A stretch of DNA of 32,211 bases from Verrucomicrobiota bacterium (lineage in GTDB: Bacteria; Verrucomicrobiota; Kiritimatiellia; CAIQIC01; Lenti-01). The translations under genes and the position numbers were made by a program. Below are positions 17,294-24,862 of this stretch, in pieces. Every line of letters begins with the position of its first letter. Positions within the stretch are counted from its first letter, which is position 1. The notes under the pieces are model-generated. The model searched no databases. It was not told the DNA's origin and was given only the letters and a program-made list of their open reading frames with translations. The DNA is taken from assembly GCA_031262805.1 (NCBI GenBank), contig JAISGX010000105.1:1-32211 (forward strand). Direction: 5' to 3'.

Positions 17294-17545
17294 ATGCGCA
17301 AGAACATCGGCTGGCAGGAACACCAAGACGAAACCAAGTACGAAATCCGCGTGCTCTTCGACGGGGGGGACCGCATCCTCTGGCGTCGAAAAACCAAACA
17401 AATGGAACGCTGGGAACCCTTCGATCCCCTGCCGGAGCATTGGGCACTCCTGCTCCAGAAGACCCATGCGCGCTATGTCCGCCGTCAGGCGCCCTATAAG
17501 GATCTGCAGCTGGTCGAACGATTGGCGGCGCGGGCCGCCTCCTGA
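17294..17545 (+). CDS. Small protein of unknown function
   Basis: This is an 83-residue basic, soluble protein with many aromatic residues. It contains YEIRVLFDGGDRILWRRKTK, WEPFDPLPEHWALLLQKTH and a helical C-terminus (LQLVERLAARAAS). I do not recognise a family. The balanced amino-acid composition argues that the frame is real. It sits in the 42-base-offset divergent position to sufS. The same frame continues far upstream antisense to sufS, but that part is not protein-like, so I place the start at ATG 17294. No ribosome binding site is seen, as for several other genes here. Confidence 0.6.
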   Translation: MRKNIGWQEHQDETKYEIRVLFDGGDRILWRRKTKQMERWEPFDPLPEHWALLLQKTHARYVRRQAPYKDLQLVERLAARAAS

Positions 17546-17599
17546 CATTCTCTTCACCGGCGGCTGTTCGCCTGCCGAAACTTGTGCTACAACTCCGGT

Positions 17600-19018
17600 A
17601 TGTTGTCGATCCGGCCCATTTTTGCCATTGCCCAGCTGGCGTTGCGGAACACCTTCCGCTCGCGAATCGTGTTGTTGCTGCTGATGATGCTGGCGGGTAG
17701 CGTTCTGCTACTTCCGACGGCGGTCCGAAGCGACGGCACGGTGGAGGGGCTAATCCGCCTGCACTTGTCCTATACCCTCGGCTTGGCCCTCTTCCTGCTA
17801 ACGCTGGCCACCCTGTGGGCGGGATGTTCCAGCGTATCGCAGGAAGCGGATGCCAAAACCCTGCACCTGCTGCTGGTGAAACCGGTGCCGCGCTTCCAGA
17901 TCTGGCTGGGCAAATGGCTGGCGCTGGTGGTGCTGGATTTTGTCTTGTTGGCGTTTGTGATGGGGCTTTCGCTGGGCACCCTCCACTGGAAGCTCCACCG
18001 GTGGAATGCCGATCCTGCGGACCTGCGGCGGGGCATGGCGATCACTCTGGCCTCGCTGGAAACGCGGTATGCCCCACTGCCCGATGTGGAGGCCCGGGTG
18101 GAGGAGGAAACGGAACGCCTTCAGGCCGAGACCCTGTTGCCGGACCTGCCGGAAGACATCCTGCGCGGCCAAATCCGCCGCGCCATCCTGACCCGCTTGT
18201 ATTCCATTCCGCCGAACGAATCACACACCTGGCGCTTCGAGCTTCCCTCCCACCATGCCGAACAGCCGTTGCCGCTGATTCAGTTCCGCTGCGCTTCCTC
18301 CATCCTCGGCGCGGCGGAAATCCATGCCACCGTTTCCATGGCGGATCTCCATACGGACCTCCGCCTAATGCCCGGCACCTTGCAAACGGTATATTTCCCC
18401 AAGGAAAACCCCACCCTTTCCGGAGCGGTTGATGTGACGGTGCTCAACCACGGCGAACAGGGAGCCACGCTCTTTTTTGAACCGGTGGACGGCCTGGTCC
18501 TGCGGCAGCCCCACGGCACGTTTGCGGGAAATTATGCTCGCGGCTTCTTCCAGCTCTTCCTACGGCTTTCGCTGTTTGCCGCCCTCGGAGTCACCCTCGG
18601 AACGTTGTTCACCCTTCCCGTGGCGACGTTCCTCACCCTGGTCCTGCTGTTGCTGATGTCCCTGTTCGGGTTTGTGAGCGAGGCGGCCCAGACAGACCGG
18701 GAGACGTTTGTGGAGGGCGTGGCCTCCTTCGGTGCGGGCTCCCACAGCCACGGCGAAGAAGAGGTAGACGAGGACCCTTCCGCCCTGGCGCGGGGCACCG
18801 CCACCATCTTGTATTACGTGTATCGCGGCACCTATCTCACGCTGGGGCCTTTTCTGGAGAACACCACCCTAGACCGGCTAACAACCGCCACCCGGATCCC
18901 CCCCGGAGAAATTGGACGCAACCTCCTCCAACAGGGGTTGCTGTTGCCGCTACTGCTGGGTCTGGCTTCCACCTTCATCCTGCGCCGCCGTGAATGGGCG
19001 CTTCCCACGAGGAGTTGA
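17600..19018 (+). CDS. ABC-2 type transporter permease
   Basis: This is a membrane subunit of an ABC exporter or of a membrane-remodelling ABC system. The N-terminal half carries three hydrophobic spans and the family pattern QEADAKTLHLLLVKPVPRFQ followed by WLGKW. A large extracytoplasmic domain follows (about residues 130-320). Three or more further spans follow, including LFLRLSLFAALGVTLGTLF and FLTLVLLLLMSLFGFV, and a terminal span ends in RRREW. I chose ATG 17600 (MLSIRPIF) over an in-frame start at 17582 because it starts nearer the first helix. No ATPase gene is adjacent, so the partner must be elsewhere. The next gene is coupled (stop TGA, one base, ATG). Confidence 0.82.
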   Translation: MLSIRPIFAIAQLALRNTFRSRIVLLLLMMLAGSVLLLPTAVRSDGTVEGLIRLHLSYTLGLALFLLTLATLWAGCSSVSQEADAKTLHLLLVKPVPRFQIWLGKWLALVVLDFVLLAFVMGLSLGTLHWKLHRWNADPADLRRGMAITLASLETRYAPLPDVEARVEEETERLQAETLLPDLPEDILRGQIRRAILTRLYSIPPNESHTWRFELPSHHAEQPLPLIQFRCASSILGAAEIHATVSMADLHTDLRLMPGTLQTVYFPKENPTLSGAVDVTVLNHGEQGATLFFEPVDGLVLRQPHGTFAGNYARGFFQLFLRLSLFAALGVTLGTLFTLPVATFLTLVLLLLMSLFGFVSEAAQTDRETFVEGVASFGAGSHSHGEEEVDEDPSALARGTATILYYVYRGTYLTLGPFLENTTLDRLTTATRIPPGEIGRNLLQQGLLLPLLLGLASTFILRRREWALPTRS

Positions 19019-19019
19019 G

Positions 19020-19895
19020 ATGCGGCCTTCTTCTCTCTCTCCCCCCCCCACCCGTGGCGGCGCGGCCGTCCGAACGGTGGCCTGGGGCCTGGCCTGCGCC
19101 GCAGCGCTGGCCGCCGCCGGCCTCTTCAACGAGCGCCTACTGGACCTGCGGGGGGACCTAGAGCTGACCCAAGCGCCGCCCACGGAAAACATGCCCCCCA
19201 TGGTGGCGTTCACCACCGTGGCACTGGGCGGCTTCCGCGGCATTCTGGCGGACATCCTGTGGATGCGCTCAGGCACGCTGCAGGAGGAAGGACGCTACTT
19301 TGAACTTGTGCAACTCTCCGACTGGATTGCCAAACTCCAGCCGCGCTCCTCGGCAATCTGGACCTACCATGCCTGGAACATGGCCTATAACCTCTCCGCG
19401 CTAATGCCAACGCCGGAAGAACGCTGGCACTGGGTCCGAAACGGCCTGTCACTGCTCCGGGACGAGGGCATGGTTTACAACCCCGGATCGGCACGGCTCC
19501 ATCAGGAACTGGCCTGGATGTTCCTCCACAAACTGGGCACGGCAGACGACACGGCCGCACCGTATTACCGGGAACAATGGAAGCGGGAGTCCCTCCAGGC
19601 CAACCTTCGACTGAATGCCGATGTCATGGCACAACTTTCGAAAGAGGTGGCGCCGCTGGATTGGAGCACGCCCCAGGCTCAGGCGGTCTATTGGGCCTAT
19701 ACGGGCCTGCCGTTCGCCCGGACGGAGTTTGAAGACCTGGCGCTCCGGCGCATCCTCTATCAAGCACTGCTACAGCTGGTGCAGCAGGGGCAACAGGAGA
19801 TGATCCCCCATGCCATCCGCGCCGTGGAAGACACTCAGCGGCGTCATCCAAACACGGCGCCCCTGCAGGGCGTCCTCGATCGGCTACAGGAGTGA
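19020..19895 (+). CDS. Membrane-anchored helical protein of unknown function, partner of the ABC-2 permease
   Basis: This 291-residue protein has one N-terminal membrane anchor (WGLACAAALAAAGLF, about 20-38). The rest is a helical, tetratricopeptide-like domain with regularly spaced aromatic residues (EEGRYFELVQLSDWIAKLQP; LHQELAWMFLHKLG). Pairs of helices of this sort usually bind proteins. The start is firm: AGGAG lies five bases before ATG 19020, one base after the stop of the ABC-2 permease gene, so the two are translated together and probably work in one complex at the inner membrane. No enzymatic motif is visible. Confidence 0.7.
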   Translation: MRPSSLSPPPTRGGAAVRTVAWGLACAAALAAAGLFNERLLDLRGDLELTQAPPTENMPPMVAFTTVALGGFRGILADILWMRSGTLQEEGRYFELVQLSDWIAKLQPRSSAIWTYHAWNMAYNLSALMPTPEERWHWVRNGLSLLRDEGMVYNPGSARLHQELAWMFLHKLGTADDTAAPYYREQWKRESLQANLRLNADVMAQLSKEVAPLDWSTPQAQAVYWAYTGLPFARTEFEDLALRRILYQALLQLVQQGQQEMIPHAIRAVEDTQRRHPNTAPLQGVLDRLQE

Positions 19896-19913
19896 CGCCC
19901 TGCGGTTGCACGC

Positions 19914-21032
19914 TCAGCGCAATCGGCCCCAATGGGGGCCGAACGGCCAATAAACGAAAAAAGCCGGACCGACTAGGGCTTTTTCAGAGACGGGGCCGAA
20001 ATAGCGCCCGTCGAGGCTGGAATACGTATTGTCGCCAAAGGGAAGAAACTGCTTGTCCCCCACCTGGATGCTGGAGGCGCTGGAATTCAAGATGGCTCCC
20101 ACGCGGGTGACATAGCCCCGGTATCCCGGCTCCAGCACCTGCCGGGCAAAAGGATAGGGCTCCTCCACGGGGCGGCCGTCCACCACTGCATACCGGTCCC
20201 GGATGGAGACGGTTTCCCCGGGCAGGCCGACAAGCCGCTTGATGTAGAAAGTGTCCGCCATGATGTGGAGGCGTTCCTTGTGGGGAATGAAATTGGTGTC
20301 GAAGACAATGATCTGCCCGCGTTTGGGGCGGGTGAAGTGATACATCACCTTGTTGACGAACACTTGGTCGCCTCGAATCACGCGGCCGGTGGCCAGCAAC
20401 TGGCCTTTTTCCACCCGGTCACCCGGTTGCACATGGAACTGCATGCTTCGGGCCGGGTCATACACCGCAGAGTCCGGCAGGGGTGTCATCCGGATGGGAT
20501 GCGGAATGCCGCCGATGGAAAAGGCGTATTGATCTTTGAACGGCAACGGGCCGCCGACGATGCCGGAGGTTTTGGCCCTGACTTCCGTGTAGTATTCGCC
20601 GAACACAGCCAGCTTGAGGAGGTTGAACGGCGGATAGTCGCTCCAGGCCCGCCCTTCCTGGGGATAGGCCAGAATGCCGTTGAGCGTGGGCTGCATGGAG
20701 CCGGTGGGAATTTTAAAGGGCTGGATGAAAAAGCACTTGCAGGCCATGGCGAGCGAGATGGCCACAACGAACACCTCGATGTTTTCGCGCCACCGGGGAA
20801 AGGCTCTGGGCGGCTGCAACCGATCGATTGTTTTTTCCGCCGACTCGCAGGCGGGAGCAAGGCGCTTCCAGTCCCGGGAAGCCCATAGGGTCCGCAGGGC
20901 CACATCCGCCTCCACGGCCGCCTCCACATCGGCGGCCGAGGCCACATCCTCACGCATATTGAGGGCATGCCGGAGCTGGTGCCGGGTGCTTTGGACCCGC
21001 TTCTTCCATCGTCGTTTTTCACCATACGTCAT
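19914..21032 (-). CDS. lepB: Signal peptidase I
   Basis: This inner-membrane protease removes signal peptides from exported proteins. The catalytic serine is Ser112 in IPTGSMQPTL, directly after a membrane span (about 85-105). The general base is Lys265 in FYIKRLVGLPGE. Box E-like FGDNTYSSLDGR is also present. Two features are unusual. There is a cytoplasmic N-terminal region of about 84 charged residues before the membrane span. About 150 residues separate Ser and Lys, roughly 100 more than in E. coli or Bacillus enzymes. The gene begins seven bases after the lepA stop, the same lepA-lepB order as in E. coli. The last codons contain a perfect 7-bp hairpin sequence (19924-19941). Confidence 0.93.
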   Translation of the reverse strand: MTYGEKRRWKKRVQSTRHQLRHALNMREDVASAADVEAAVEADVALRTLWASRDWKRLAPACESAEKTIDRLQPPRAFPRWRENIEVFVVAISLAMACKCFFIQPFKIPTGSMQPTLNGILAYPQEGRAWSDYPPFNLLKLAVFGEYYTEVRAKTSGIVGGPLPFKDQYAFSIGGIPHPIRMTPLPDSAVYDPARSMQFHVQPGDRVEKGQLLATGRVIRGDQVFVNKVMYHFTRPKRGQIIVFDTNFIPHKERLHIMADTFYIKRLVGLPGETVSIRDRYAVVDGRPVEEPYPFARQVLEPGYRGYVTRVGAILNSSASSIQVGDKQFLPFGDNTYSSLDGRYFGPVSEKALVGPAFFVYWPFGPHWGRLR

Positions 21033-21039
21033 GACGTTC

Positions 21040-22926
21040 TCACTTTTTTGATTTCAACACGGCAATGAAGGCTTCCTGGGGAATGCCCACCTTGCCGAAC
21101 TGCTTCATCCGCTTCTTGCCTTCCTTTTGCTTTTCAAGCAGCTTGCGTTTGCGGGAGATGTCGCCGCCGTAGCACTTGGCGGTCACATCCTTCCGGAAGG
21201 GGCGCACCGTGGTGCGGGCAATAATCTTGGCACCGAGGGCGGCCTGGATGGCAATGGGAAACTGTTGCGGCGGAATCAGGTCCACCAACACATCGCAGAT
21301 CTGGCGGCCGCGGGCCTCGGCCTTGTCGCGGTGGACGATGCAGGAGAAGGCTTCGACGGCTTCACCGTGCACCAGGATGTCAAGCTTGACCAAATCGTCC
21401 TCGCGATAGCCGGCATGCTCGTAATCCATGGAGGCATATCCGCGGGAGAGGCTTTTCAGCTTGTCGTGGAAATCAATCAGAATTTCGTTGAGGGGCATGG
21501 CGCAGGTGAGCATGACGCGCCTGGCATCCAGGCTTTCGGTTTTTTCAATGGCGCCTCGCTTGTCGAGCACCAGCTTCATCATGTCGCCGATCTGCTCGCC
21601 GAGGCAGATGATGAAGGCGTTCACCATGGGCTCTTCGATGCGGTCGATCTCCGTCGGGTCGGGCAAAAAGACGGGGTTGTCCACCTCCTTCATGCTGCCG
21701 TCGTTGAGGAAGACGTGGTAAACCACGCCTGGATAGGTGGCGATGATGTCGCAGTCGTATTCCCTTCGGAGCCGCTCCTGCACAATTTCCATGTGCAACA
21801 GCCCCAGGAAGCCGCACCGGAAGCCGAAGCCGAGCGCCACGCTGGATTCTGTTTGATACTGGAAGGAGCTGTCGTTGAGGGATAGTTTTTCTAGGGCGTA
21901 CTTCAATTTTTCATAGTCGTCCGAATCGATGGGATACAGGCCGGTGAACACCATCGGGTGCATGGCCTTGAAGCCGTCGAGCGGATGGGAGGTGGGCCGA
22001 CGGGCGGCCGTGACGGTGTCGCCGATCCGGATTTCGGTGGCGTTTTTGATGTTGGCCATGAAATAGCCCACCTGCCCTGCCTGGAGAACGTCCGTCGGGC
22101 ACAGTTTCGGATTGAACACACCGACTTCTTGGATTTCATAATCCTTGTGGGTGCCCATCAGGCGGATACGCTCACCCCGACGGATGGCGCCGTCGAACAT
22201 TCGGACATAAATGATGCCCCCACGGAAGGTGTCGTATTCCGAATCGAACACCAGAGCGCGCAGTTCATCTGGATGCTCTGATTTTGGCGGCGGAATGCGC
22301 TCCACCAGCGCTTCGAGCACATCGGCCACGCCTTGACCGGTCTTGGCGCTCACGAAAAAGCATTCTTCTCGCGGAATGGCGAAAATGTCCTCGATCTGGC
22401 GGGCCACGGTGTCCACATCGGCTGCGGCCATGTCTACCTTGTTCAGCACGGGAATAATTCGGATGTTGTGCCCAGCGGCCAGGAAGGCGTTGGCGACAGT
22501 CTGGGCCTCCACGCCTTGGGTGGCGTCCACCACCAGCAGGGCGCCCTCGCAGGCGGAGAGGCTACGGCTGACTTCATAGGAAAAATCCACATGGCCGGGC
22601 GTATCAATGAAGTTGAATTCATAGACTTTTCCGTCCCGCGCCTTGTAGCGCATGGTGACGGGATGGGCCTTGATGGTGATGCCGCGCTCGCGCTCGAGGT
22701 CCATGTCGTCCAGCAACTGGTCGCGCTGGTCGCGCTTGGAAATTGCACCGGTCAATTCGAGCAAGCGGTCAGAGAGCGTGGTTTTGCCGTGGTCAATGTG
22801 CGCGATGATGCTGAAGTTGCGGGTGCGCGCTAGGGTATGGTCCACCGGGCCGCAGGAGGGCACGGACGCCCGGGCCGGACCCTGGGCTTCCGAATCGTCC
22901 TTCTCTTTGTAAAACATGGTTGCCAT
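21040..22926 (-). CDS. lepA: Elongation factor 4 (LepA)
   Basis: LepA is a ribosome-bound GTPase that back-translocates or helps ribosome assembly under stress. The G1 motif (AHIDHGKTT) opens the GTPase domain, followed by the switch region RERGITIKAHPV, DTPGHVDFSYEV and NKVDMA. The LepA-specific C-terminal domain ends in the basic tail (RKRKLLEKQKEGKKRMKQFG). The length of 628 residues includes about 35 extra N-terminal residues before the GTPase core. The start at 22926 is chosen because an earlier in-frame start would run into the rpe gene region without protein character; 22917 is a possible alternative. It lies 59 bases after rpe. Confidence 0.95.
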   Translation of the reverse strand: MATMFYKEKDDSEAQGPARASVPSCGPVDHTLARTRNFSIIAHIDHGKTTLSDRLLELTGAISKRDQRDQLLDDMDLERERGITIKAHPVTMRYKARDGKVYEFNFIDTPGHVDFSYEVSRSLSACEGALLVVDATQGVEAQTVANAFLAAGHNIRIIPVLNKVDMAAADVDTVARQIEDIFAIPREECFFVSAKTGQGVADVLEALVERIPPPKSEHPDELRALVFDSEYDTFRGGIIYVRMFDGAIRRGERIRLMGTHKDYEIQEVGVFNPKLCPTDVLQAGQVGYFMANIKNATEIRIGDTVTAARRPTSHPLDGFKAMHPMVFTGLYPIDSDDYEKLKYALEKLSLNDSSFQYQTESSVALGFGFRCGFLGLLHMEIVQERLRREYDCDIIATYPGVVYHVFLNDGSMKEVDNPVFLPDPTEIDRIEEPMVNAFIICLGEQIGDMMKLVLDKRGAIEKTESLDARRVMLTCAMPLNEILIDFHDKLKSLSRGYASMDYEHAGYREDDLVKLDILVHGEAVEAFSCIVHRDKAEARGRQICDVLVDLIPPQQFPIAIQAALGAKIIARTTVRPFRKDVTAKCYGGDISRKRKLLEKQKEGKKRMKQFGKVGIPQEAFIAVLKSKK

Positions 22927-22985
22927 CGTATGGTGTTCTTTCCCTGCTGAATCGTTCTGCCCCCCCGGCTGACCCCGCCCGTCGG

Positions 22986-23678
22986 CTATTTCCCTTCCAT
23001 CCCATTGCCCTTCCACGCGGCCTGCGCCTTCCAGCGCATATCTGCAAGGGTGTCGCGCATATCTGCGGCCTTGAACAAAAAGGAACCCGCCAGCAACACA
23101 TTGGCCCCTGCCGCCGCGCAGCGCGCACCGGTTTCCGTGGTGATGCCGCCATCCACCGCAATATCCACCGTTGGCAGGCGGCGGGCGATGGCTTCGATTT
23201 TCGCCAACCCGGATTCCATGAAGGCCTGTCCGCCGAAACCCGGGTGCACGGTCATGACGAGCACTTCATCCAGCACATCCTCATATCCATCCAGCGCGGA
23301 CACCGGGGTTTCCGGGCACAGCGTCAGCCCCGCCCGCCTTCCGGCGGCGCGGATGCCTTCCAGCGTCCCCCGCAGATCGCCTTCCGCCTCCACATGGATC
23401 AACACGGTGTCCGCACCGGCCTCCATGAAGCGGGGGGCATACAGATCGGGACGCATAACCATCAGGTGGACATGCAGATCCGCCTCCGGCAGGTCTTCTC
23501 GGATGGCACGGAGGATGTCCGGCCCCATGGTCAGGTTCGGAACAAACCGGCCGTCCATGATGTCCACATGCAGACCGGCCGCCCCCGCCGCCATGGCCCG
23601 GCGGCAGTCCGCCGCCAGGAAGCCCATGCGGGCCGACAAAATCGACGGCATCACGATGATTTCTTTTCCGCTGCTCAT
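22986..23678 (-). CDS. rpe: Ribulose-phosphate 3-epimerase
   Basis: This enzyme interconverts ribulose 5-phosphate and xylulose 5-phosphate in the pentose phosphate pathway. The TIM-barrel signatures are clear: PSILSA at the start with the catalytic/metal residues in LHVDIMDGRFVPNLTMGP, then VHPGFGGQAF, then the phosphate-binding DGGI and AGSFLF. At 230 residues it is normal in length. It is first in the rpe-lepA-lepB operon. GGGAAG stands only two bases before the ATG at 23678, so translation could instead begin slightly downstream. Confidence 0.95.
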   Translation of the reverse strand: MSSGKEIIVMPSILSARMGFLAADCRRAMAAGAAGLHVDIMDGRFVPNLTMGPDILRAIREDLPEADLHVHLMVMRPDLYAPRFMEAGADTVLIHVEAEGDLRGTLEGIRAAGRRAGLTLCPETPVSALDGYEDVLDEVLVMTVHPGFGGQAFMESGLAKIEAIARRLPTVDIAVDGGITTETGARCAAAGANVLLAGSFLFKAADMRDTLADMRWKAQAAWKGNGMEGK

Positions 23679-23689
23679 ACTTCCCGTCC

Positions 23690-23718
23690 ACCGTATCCAA
23701 GCCAGCCCTTCCGGTCAA
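23690..23718 (-). promoter_or_regulatory. Possible promoter of rpe-lepA-lepB
   Basis: On the minus strand TTGACC (23718-23713) and TACGGT (23695-23690) are separated by 17 bases and lie just upstream of rpe. The -35 box is good and the -10 box is weak. Confidence 0.35.
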
Positions 23719-23902
23719 GGAAAGGTGCGCAAGAAGAAGCCCGAAGCGGCGGAGGCCGCAGAAGGCTTCGCACTCCCCGCCGGGCAAACCACGCTTCCGC
23801 TGGATATAAGCCGCTACTCCCTGCTTGTCTTCTCCAAAGTCCGCCCGCCCCTCCTTCCCGCAGCCGCCCTCCACCGCCGCATCCCGGAAGCCCACCGCCG
23901 GG
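23719..23902. other. Intergenic region between rpe promoter and palindrome array
   Basis: No gene is convincing here. Open frames run through it on both strands, but their translations are low in complexity (Pro, Ala, Arg) or are continuations of shadows of rpe. A TATAAG at 23805-23810 has no fitting -35 box. Confidence 0.4.
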
Positions 23903-23974
23903 TTTTCCACTCATTGGAAAAAATGATCGGGACTTTTCCACTCATTGGAAAAATTGTTTCCACCCGATGGAAAC
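23903..23974. repeat. Array of three 19-bp palindromes over the start of the prepilin gene
   Basis: Two identical copies of TTTTCCACTCATTGGAAAA lie at 23903-23921 and 23934-23952. A variant copy, GTTTCCACCCGATGGAAAC, lies at 23956-23974. Each is a 7+7 inverted repeat around a 5-base centre. Centre-to-centre steps are 31 and 22 bp, close to three and two turns of DNA, so proteins bound to them would lie on nearly the same face. The third copy contains the ATG of the prepilin gene (23967). I saw no other full copy in the window. The likeliest role is as operator sites for a dimeric DNA-binding protein; transcribed hairpins are the alternative. Confidence 0.75.
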
Positions 23975-24330
23975 CTCCGGCTTCACACTCGTGGAGCTGC
24001 TTGTCACACTGGCGGCGGCGGCCCTGCTGGCCACCGTGGCCGCCGGAATATACCCCGCCGCCCTACAAGGCCGCTCAGGCGGCAAGTTGCCGCTCCAACC
24101 TCCGCCAACTGGCCGCCGCCAACCACGCCTATGCCCTTGACCATGGCCGCTTCGTCGCCGCCGCCTCGGATGTGGATGGAAACAACCGCATGCGCCGGCA
24201 CGGCATGCGCCGCGGCTCTTCTTTTGACGCCACAGACGGACCGCGGACTCCCTATCTGGGGGGCAAAGCAAGCAGCGAAGGCCTCGGCTGGTTCGGGCCC
24301 GACGCCGACAGCCTCTTTGCCCCCTTTTGA
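23967..24330 (+). pseudogene. Prepilin-type N-terminal methylation-domain protein, frameshifted and shortened
   Basis: The start METSGFTLVELLVTLAAA is a textbook type IV prepilin/pseudopilin signal, in which cleavage is after the Gly and the Glu stands at +5. It is followed by the hydrophobic helix to GIYPAALQ. After that the frame shifts: the expected continuation KAAQAASCRSNLRQLAAANH is read one frame over, from about 24067. CTACAAGG at the junction would read in frame if it were CTACAAAAGG, so loss of two A (or gain of one base nearby) explains it. The second part ends at a TGA at 24328-24330, about 110 residues in total, where relatives usually continue well beyond. An assembly error is the main alternative. 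Confidence 0.75.
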
Positions 24331-24426
24331 CTCATCCCCCCCCGGCGCGTCTTTGGATATCTGGCGGGTTGATGGCGACCTATTCATTCGCTCACCTCCA
24401 GTCAAATCCTTCAATGAACTCTGTAA

Positions 24427-24801
24427 TCATGGGGAATCCTTATCCTCGATCTCCCCGATAATCCTGTCAAAATCGCTCTGGAATAGCCGGTCCTGTATAA
24501 CGCGGTACTTCTCAAACTCGCTTTCGGCGTGGGCTTTGGCGATTTCGGCAGATATGCGCCCGGAGTTTTCAAGTAGGGCGTTACCGTCCGCTTGAAGGAT
24601 AAGGTCAAGGTGTTTCGCCCACGCTTCCATCGTCATGGGGACGTGCCCACGGGCGCGGCGTTCTGCCAAATCCAAATAGGCGCCCACGAGCATGGCAAGA
24701 CTGTCCAATTCCTCGCAGGTCAGATAGTTTTTGGAGATTGAAACGTCGCTTTTGAGAATTTTCCCGTCTGGGCTATTCGCGGCATAGGCGCAACTGGCCT
24801 T
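24427..24801 (-). pseudogene. RhuM-family protein, 5' part missing
   Basis: The frame encodes the C-terminal part of a RhuM (Virulence_RhuM) protein: SPDGKILKSDVSISKNYL, then LAMLVGAYLDLAERRA, PMTMEAWAKHLD, and the hallmark AESEFEKYRVIQDRLFQSDF. RhuM proteins are often found on mobile or defence-linked islands; their biochemical role is unclear. The frame is closed upstream by a TAG at 24804-24802, and all of the N-terminal domain (roughly two thirds of the usual ~330 residues) is absent. In its place, in another frame, stands the start of a serine recombinase. A TTG at 24708 is the first start-like codon with any length after it. It is a remnant. Confidence 0.8.
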
Positions 24802-24862
24802 CTATGCTTTGATCCGTCTGGTGAGGGCCGTTGCTATATCGGGCGTAAATTACGGCGTTCAT
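24773..24862 (-). pseudogene. Large serine recombinase, N-terminal 29 codons only
   Basis: From the ATG at 24862 the frame reads MNAVIYARYS, then NGPHQTDQSIEGQLRLCRE, then TAG. This is the beginning of a resolvase-domain serine recombinase, with the catalytic serine as Ser10 in YARYS and the conserved QSIEGQ a little later. Members of the group normally have about 500 residues. The stop at 24775-24773 is where the sequence joins RhuM. The ATG overlaps the exonuclease stop (ATGA), so the two were probably one operon in the donor element. Confidence 0.75.

Noticed and set aside
19924-19941. 7-bp hairpin (CGGCCCC, AATG, GGGGCCG) between convergent genes
   Set aside because: It lies within the last lepB codons and has no T-run on either strand, so I do not call it a terminator.
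22920-23966. Long plus-strand frames running through rpe into the prepilin gene
   Set aside because: They are antisense to rpe. The FHSLEK and FPLIGK peptides seen in one of them are just translations of the palindromes.
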